This document shows positions 7,386 to 11,991 of a stretch of 11,991 nucleotides of DNA, in pieces; positions within the stretch are counted from its first letter, which is position 1, and each line of letters opens with the position of its first letter. The stretch is taken from positions 1 to 11,991 of the forward strand of contig CADBOH010000064.1 in assembly GCA_902796285.1 (NCBI GenBank), read 5' to 3'. The notes below the pieces were generated by a model. It was given only the letters and a program-made list of their open reading frames with translations, had not been told where the DNA came from and searched no databases. Made by a program: the position numbers and the translations under genes. This DNA is from an uncultured Eubacteriales bacterium (GTDB lineage: Bacteria; Bacillota; Clostridia; Christensenellales; UBA1242).

Positions 7386-8735
7386 ATGATGACATACACA
7401 ATTCTTAATGAGGCAGTTAAAGCATTCCACGACGCATACATGATTGAAGGAAGCAACATTAGAGAGGCAGTTAAAGGCACAATCAAGGGACTTAACACAA
7501 CAATGAAGTTGTTGTCAGGCATTGATGAATCTAAGGCAGATATTTCAAAAACACTTATCAAAAAGTTTACAAATGGTGATATTGACCGTGGATTTACAAA
7601 AGAGGATTATCAAACTCTTCTGCAAGACTATGTTGAAGAACTTGAAGCAAAAATGGTTGATGGCAAAGTTGTTACTGTTGAAGAAGCAATGTATGAAGTG
7701 GCTGAAAATACAAAAGTTGTGCTTAACGAGTTCCGCGCAATCATTAAAGTTATCACAAGGACGCTTGATAGTGGAGGTTTAAGAGATTTTGATACTGTAA
7801 TAGACAATCTTTTTGCAACTATTGAAGATGCACCAAACAAACTTTTGGGACCAATTGAAGAAAAATTCAATAAGGCATACAATGACTATGTTGAAACTTT
7901 AAAGGATCTTGCTAAGTCTCCAGAAGCAGTTGAAGCAGTTATTAAAAACCTTTCACTTCTCGCGCAAGATGTTAAACTTGCATGTGATAACTATGAAAAG
8001 GGCAACGTTAATTCACTTGCAGATTTAGATTATGTATTCAAACCAACAATTGAGCAAGAAAAGGGTGGAGCAATCTATCACATCTTAAAGATTGTTGAAG
8101 TTTTGCCTACTGAAAAAGTTAAAGAGTGGCTTGACATTGATTATCTTAACGAAAAAACAAAGGGTGGCTTTGACTTTGGCGAAAATCAAGATACAGTTCG
8201 CGAGTATGTAGATCTTGCTAGACATCTTGTTGACTTATTAAAAGAAGTTGCAGCCGAAACAGATGAGAACACCGAGCTTAAAGATATCGTTCTTATGATG
8301 TTTAACAGTGATACGATCGTTGAAGATGAAAAGACATTCCTTGAAATCATTGAAGATAAATTCTTTGATGGAAGTGATGAAGTTGAAGCGGAAGGTGACA
8401 CTTACACAAGACCAAATTCAATTGAAGATGAAGAAGAAAGAGCGCAAGCGCTTGAAAAACTTGCCGAGAAGATCAAATCTTCATTCGTTGAAAAGATTGT
8501 AGATAATTACGAGATGGTTCTTGAAAACATTGTTTTATCTCTCAACTATTCAAACAGCCTTCCAATGCTTTCTTATGAAGACAACCTTGTTTGGAGATTG
8601 ATTGATATGCAAAATCAAGAGTCAGGGCTCAGTGATGAAGAAATATTCTATCATGATATCTTCTTACACGGACCAAAATCAATTATCGATGAACTTAAAA
8701 ATTTGATTAAAGGTGATGATGAAGGAAAATACTAA
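7386..8735 (+). CDS. helical C-terminal part of the giant lipoprotein, separated by an in-frame TAA (449 aa)
   Basis: This ORF is in the same frame as the lipoprotein gene ending at 7343, and the intervening codons 7344-7385 (D-V-V-N-K-V-K and seven more) are open. The predicted protein is acidic and almost entirely helical, with many Leu/Ile/Val-spaced amphipathic stretches. It has no signal peptide, no membrane segment and no motif I recognise. The two ATGs at 7386 and 7389 have at most a weak GCGGAA upstream, no match to the strong ribosome binding sites of the neighbours. As a separate protein it would stay in the cytoplasm, an unlikely fate for a segment whose helices appear to continue those before the stop. 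Best reading: the 3' part of a broken or recoded lipoprotein gene. The alternative is a separate, translationally coupled gene restarting 42 bases after the stop. It ends with TAA just before a hairpin. Confidence 0.6.
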   Translation: MMTYTILNEAVKAFHDAYMIEGSNIREAVKGTIKGLNTTMKLLSGIDESKADISKTLIKKFTNGDIDRGFTKEDYQTLLQDYVEELEAKMVDGKVVTVEEAMYEVAENTKVVLNEFRAIIKVITRTLDSGGLRDFDTVIDNLFATIEDAPNKLLGPIEEKFNKAYNDYVETLKDLAKSPEAVEAVIKNLSLLAQDVKLACDNYEKGNVNSLADLDYVFKPTIEQEKGGAIYHILKIVEVLPTEKVKEWLDIDYLNEKTKGGFDFGENQDTVREYVDLARHLVDLLKEVAAETDENTELKDIVLMMFNSDTIVEDEKTFLEIIEDKFFDGSDEVEAEGDTYTRPNSIEDEEERAQALEKLAEKIKSSFVEKIVDNYEMVLENIVLSLNYSNSLPMLSYEDNLVWRLIDMQNQESGLSDEEIFYHDIFLHGPKSIIDELKNLIKGDDEGKY

Positions 8736-8741
8736 AATCAT

Positions 8742-8770
8742 TTAAGGGCGCTTGGTCAAAGCGCCTTTAA
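8742..8770 (+). terminator. intercistronic hairpin between lipoprotein and permease genes
   Basis: TTAAGGGCGCTT (8742-8753) pairs with AAGCGCCTTTAA (8759-8770) around a five-base loop, 12 pairs with one G-U. It is the most GC-rich stem in the window and follows the TAA at 8733-8735 by six bases. The following bases (TATTATAAAC) are not a clean U-run, and the permease starts only 20 bases later without a promoter I can find. Partial termination or 3'-end protection, giving less permease than lipoprotein, is more likely than full termination. Confidence 0.55.
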
Positions 8771-8789
8771 TATTATAAACAGGGGAATG

Positions 8790-11300
8790 ATGAGATTTTT
8801 ATTGCATTATAGTTTTAAAAACCTAAAATCTAACAAGGCAAAAGCTTTGCTAGTGGTTTTTAGTATTTTTCTTGTCAGCATCCTGTTTTTTGTTTCCCTT
8901 GCGTTGCCAGTGTTTTTAAACAATGCCATATATCAATCTGCCTATCAAAAAATTGGCGACAGCGATATTTATGCAAAAGTTTATACAACCGACATAAATA
9001 GAAATATATATAGCTTAAAAGACATTGACAGAATTAACGGCGATGGCTACACAGAGGAGCATTTTGACTATGCAATAGGGGTGTTTGTTGTCGATGGTAA
9101 ATATGTTAATAACACGGGTGAAAAAACAGTTGTAACAAGCGTAGCAACAACTCTTGATGATATAACCACATTAAAAAGTTCAGTAAGATTTGTAAGCGCA
9201 AAGCCAAATTCTTTTGGGCGAGACACGGTGATCATAACGGATGACTTGGCTCAGCAAGAAGATTTGCATGTGGGCAGCATACTAAATATAATATATGATG
9301 AGAGCGCTTATGAATTTTTGGTGTGTGGCATAATCAAAAACGAGGGTATTATAACAAGGTCAAACAGTCCAACCGTTTTAATAAGTAAAGATTTTGTTAA
9401 AGAGCATATTTTTGGTTCTATATTTTCATCATCTATTTTTAACACGGGAATTTTTAAAGTAAAGGATGGGTTTGATAAAAATGAAGTGACAAGAGTGCTA
9501 CATGAAACATATCCATTTTTTGATGTTAAACTTTTGTTCAGTGATGCTGAAAATGCTGCAACAATCAAAACAATAAATTATATTTACAATATTTGTGCTG
9601 GCATAGGAATATTATTTTCAATGCTAGTAATCCTTTTAACAATGAATCTTGTTTTTTCTTCAAGAGTTAAAGAGTTTGCTCGCCTAAGAGCACTAGGTGC
9701 AAACAATAAACAACTATTTTTCTCATCACTTTTTGAGAGCGGCGGATATGGATTTCTGGGCGGGGTTATAGCTATTGTTGTATCAATGCTGATGTATATA
9801 ATTTTGAATAATTTAAGTTTTGGTGCAAATATTTTTTACGGGCTTAAATCATACCATTTTATTTTGCCAGTTTTATTTGGCACCCTAATTTCTATTCTGA
9901 GTGGGCTATGGCCAGCCCTAAAAAGTTTAAAACAAAGTTTGCGCTCTCAAATGGTAAAAAGTGTTAAATTTGACAAAAAAATACAAATTTTTGGTGTTTT
10001 TTGTGCAATTTTGCTTGTGATTTGCTTAATTTTAATGTTTGCATTAAAAACAGGACAGTCGCCAATAACACAACTAATACTGTTTGTTTTGTTGCTTGCT
10101 TTGGCAATATATCTTGTGCCAATAATTATAAAACTTTTTGTTTTTTGCATGATAAAATTGTTTAAAAATAAGAGTTTTTTACTTCTGCACTTAAACAAAG
10201 ATATTTTTACTCCTGCTTCTAATATGGTTAGCCGAATAATATGTTTCGCGCTTGCATTTTTGATGATATTAAGCGTTGCAGTTTCTACTGTTGAAAATGT
10301 TGCTTCATCTTATGCTTTTAATACAAATTACAATGCTTACATATTGAATGTGAACGAGTATAGCGAAGAGATGATTGAAAATATTAAAGCCGTTGATGGT
10401 GTAATAGATGCATACGAAAGTGTTAAATTTAAGTATATCAAGTTTGAAGAAGGGGAAGTTATTTATGAAAGTAAATCGCTTTCGCAAGATGACTTTGTTA
10501 GACTATACGGGGAGCATGTGGATCAAGATACAATTGAATATTATAAATATCATAAAAACTCAGTTGTGCTAAACATAGGCTACAAGTATCTTAAAAATTT
10601 GAAGGTAGGAGACACAATTAACATTGTGCTAAATGAAAGTTTTGTCTATGAGTATGAAGTTGCAGGTTTCTTTGATTCAAATGAGAAGGCTTATTCGAGT
10701 GCGGTTTTTAGACTTGATCGTTCAAAAGAAATATATGGTGACTGCGGTGGAGATTATCGACTACTACTTAAAGTTGATCAAAACAAATTTGATGATATTG
10801 AAAAAACATTGTTCGAGTCTGGCATCTTGGATGATAGCGCCGAGGTTGTATCTACATCGAGCCGTGATCAAAAAAGTTATAATACGTTAGTCACTCCAAT
10901 AAATTTGATTAAAGGATATATGGCGCTTATTGGACTTTTATGCATTCTTAGTATATTTGTTGGATTGTGTATCGCGATACGCGAAGAAAAAAGAAAAAAT
11001 AATATACTTTTTAATTTAGGTATGGTTAGGCGTGATTTTAATAAACATTATCTAGCGCAATTACTGCTAATAAGCATTATATCAATAATTGTTTCTGCTA
11101 TTGTTGTAACATGTTTTGCTTTTAATTTAACAAAAATTTTACTTATTGCGAAAGTTTATACTTCGGCCAGTGTTGACTTCCTTGCATTGGGCTTAATATC
11201 ACTTGCAGCAGTTGTGATGGGCGCCCCATTGTCACTATATTTTGCAAAGTATTCACAAAAAGTCATAAAAGAAGAAAGGTTAAATGATTTTGAAAATTGA
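8790..11300 (+). CDS. FtsX/MacB-type ABC transporter permease, 836 aa, ten membrane helices
   Basis: This is the membrane subunit of a type VII (mechanotransmission) ABC transporter. In 836-residue numbering, membrane segments are near 18-42, 263-289, 320-340, 355-375, 398-419, 426-452, 480-501, 705-729, 754-779 and 794-817. Two large outside domains (about 43-262 and 502-704) follow helices 1 and 7, a duplicated FtsX layout. The loop after helix 2 has the classic R-V-K-E-F-A-R-L-R-A-L-G-A pattern that contacts the ATPase, and the second copy has a weaker version around residues 730-750 (E-E-K-R-K ... L-F-N-L-G-M). Relatives extrude lipoproteins, peptides or toxins, or transmit a conformational signal across the membrane; the substrate is unknown. 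AGGGG (8781-8785) is 4 bases from the ATG at 8790 but only 1 from the ATG at 8787, so 8790 is preferred. It is likely co-transcribed with the lipoprotein gene upstream. No ATPase gene is present here. Confidence 0.9.
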   Translation: MRFLLHYSFKNLKSNKAKALLVVFSIFLVSILFFVSLALPVFLNNAIYQSAYQKIGDSDIYAKVYTTDINRNIYSLKDIDRINGDGYTEEHFDYAIGVFVVDGKYVNNTGEKTVVTSVATTLDDITTLKSSVRFVSAKPNSFGRDTVIITDDLAQQEDLHVGSILNIIYDESAYEFLVCGIIKNEGIITRSNSPTVLISKDFVKEHIFGSIFSSSIFNTGIFKVKDGFDKNEVTRVLHETYPFFDVKLLFSDAENAATIKTINYIYNICAGIGILFSMLVILLTMNLVFSSRVKEFARLRALGANNKQLFFSSLFESGGYGFLGGVIAIVVSMLMYIILNNLSFGANIFYGLKSYHFILPVLFGTLISILSGLWPALKSLKQSLRSQMVKSVKFDKKIQIFGVFCAILLVICLILMFALKTGQSPITQLILFVLLLALAIYLVPIIIKLFVFCMIKLFKNKSFLLLHLNKDIFTPASNMVSRIICFALAFLMILSVAVSTVENVASSYAFNTNYNAYILNVNEYSEEMIENIKAVDGVIDAYESVKFKYIKFEEGEVIYESKSLSQDDFVRLYGEHVDQDTIEYYKYHKNSVVLNIGYKYLKNLKVGDTINIVLNESFVYEYEVAGFFDSNEKAYSSAVFRLDRSKEIYGDCGGDYRLLLKVDQNKFDDIEKTLFESGILDDSAEVVSTSSRDQKSYNTLVTPINLIKGYMALIGLLCILSIFVGLCIAIREEKRKNNILFNLGMVRRDFNKHYLAQLLLISIISIIVSAIVVTCFAFNLTKILLIAKVYTSASVDFLALGLISLAAVVMGAPLSLYFAKYSQKVIKEERLNDFEN

Positions 11301-11330
11301 AGTATTTTAAATTTTGTGAAATTTACTTCA
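11298..11330 (+). terminator. weak AT-rich inverted repeat after the permease gene
   Basis: TGAAGTA (11298-11304, overlapping the stop codon) pairs with TACTTCA (11324-11330), and AAATTT inside pairs with a second AAATTT with a small bulge. There is no GC core and no solid U-run afterwards, so termination would be inefficient at best. A new promoter starts seven bases later. Confidence 0.3.
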
Positions 11331-11336
11331 TTCTGC

Positions 11337-11365
11337 TTGACTATACAAACTGCATGTGGTATACT
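11337..11365 (+). promoter_or_regulatory. promoter of the second lipoprotein gene
   Basis: TTGACT (11337-11342) and TATACT (11360-11365) are 17 bases apart, and TGG precedes the -10 (extended -10), as in the promoter at 3240-3269. Initiation near 11372 leaves a leader of about 18 bases with AAGGAG at 11379-11384. Confidence 0.75.
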
Positions 11366-11389
11366 GACTAGGATTTAAAAGGAGAAAAA

Positions 11390-11991
11390 ATGGAAAAGAT
11401 AAAATCAAACTTAAGAAAAATTATCTTGTCTATTGTGCTTGTGGTTATGTTGATCACTGCCCCTGTATTAACCCTCGCATGTAAGAAAGATAAAACAGAG
11501 GATAATAACTACAATGTTATTATGACAGTAGCCTCAATACCGCCTGTTCTTGCAGCGTTAAATTCCATAGAGAGTGGTAGACCAACTTATGCATGGGCAG
11601 AAAGAGGGAAAACTTATCAAGGCATTACAAGCGTCGATGGCTTTACTGCAATCGAGGGTTTAAATACTGGAGCAAATGCGTCAACAGGTTTAACTTCAGA
11701 AATAAAAACCAATACAGTCAATACTATTGAACAAATAATTGCTAGAAATGAAAAAGCACATATTACACTCTATTGCGTAGACTATAATGCTTTTGCAGCA
11801 TATGCTGTTGCTCAACAAGCAGGGCTTGATGATGGTCAATTTACAATCGCTATGATTGAAGATGGATCAAAGGCATATAGTGAACTTTATACGTACTATG
11901 TTGAGGGACAAACTAGCGCGGAAGAGGCAACAGCCAACTATACATCATTAGTGGAGGATTATGCCGAGGTATTAAATACAATTAAAGAGCA
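11390..11991 (+). CDS. predicted lipoprotein, 3' end outside the window
   Basis: The first 200 codons are present and open to the window end. The start is firm: AAGGAG lies 5 bases before the ATG and a promoter is in place. Residues 2-10 are basic, 11-29 are hydrophobic, and T-L-A-C gives a probable lipid-anchored Cys31 (a slightly atypical lipobox, with Thr at -3), followed by a Lys/Asp/Asn-rich linker. The mature part shows V-I-M-T-V-A-S-I-P-P (about 43-52), a Gly/Thr-rich stretch around 78-100 (E-G-L-N-T-G-A-N-A) and an alternating hydrophobic segment I-T-L-Y-C-V-D-Y near 125. This looks like an alpha/beta fold and not a simple coiled surface protein. I do not recognise the family and give no function. 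Its own promoter suggests expression separate from the permease, although read-through is possible. Confidence 0.8.
   Translation, partial: MEKIKSNLRKIILSIVLVVMLITAPVLTLACKKDKTEDNNYNVIMTVASIPPVLAALNSIESGRPTYAWAERGKTYQGITSVDGFTAIEGLNTGANASTGLTSEIKTNTVNTIEQIIARNEKAHITLYCVDYNAFAAYAVAQQAGLDDGQFTIAMIEDGSKAYSELYTYYVEGQTSAEEATANYTSLVEDYAEVLNTIKE

Overview
The window is AT-rich bacterial DNA with short intergenic gaps, near-consensus sigma-A type promoters (TTGACT/TATAAT spacing 17-18) and strong AAGGAG-type ribosome binding sites. TAA, TAG and TGA all end genes here, so the standard bacterial code applies. Lipoprotein signal peptides and the gene types point to a low-GC Gram-positive bacterium (Firmicutes-like, perhaps an uncultured gut lineage). 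The lineage is an inference; no rRNA, tRNA or phylogenetic marker gene is present.

Left part (1-3200): a likely leftward gene begins at the left edge behind a promoter and a long hairpin. A short rightward gene of unknown function (278-736) converges with a leftward transglutaminase-like protein (897-2141), and the two share one bidirectional terminator at 857-885. An A/T-run region separates the leftward promoter at 2161-2189 from a rightward promoter at 2261-2289. The latter drives a seven-helix membrane protein of the YwaF/TP0381 family (2312-3187). For both genes the longest open frame overstates the N-terminus, because the upstream ATG falls inside the promoter.

Right part (3240-11991): a surface/export module. 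A promoter and short hairpin leader precede a giant Tyr/Asp/Glu-rich lipoprotein (3321-7343). It carries nine degenerate repeats of about 100 residues. An in-frame TAA at 7341-7343 separates it from a further 449-residue helical ORF (7386-8735) in the same frame, with no stop in the 14 codons between. The two are most simply one lipoprotein gene of about 1,800 codons broken by a nonsense mutation, a sequencing error or a true recoding event. After an intercistronic hairpin comes a ten-helix FtsX-type ABC permease (8790-11300) with two large external domains and no ATPase gene in view. A second predicted lipoprotein (11390 onward, cut by the window end) follows with its own promoter.

How they may work together is inference: the repeat lipoprotein, the permease and the second lipoprotein all act at the cell envelope, and the first two are close enough for co-transcription. 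The substrate of the permease cannot be read from the sequence. The best candidates for something undescribed are the repeat family in the giant lipoprotein and its interrupted reading frame.
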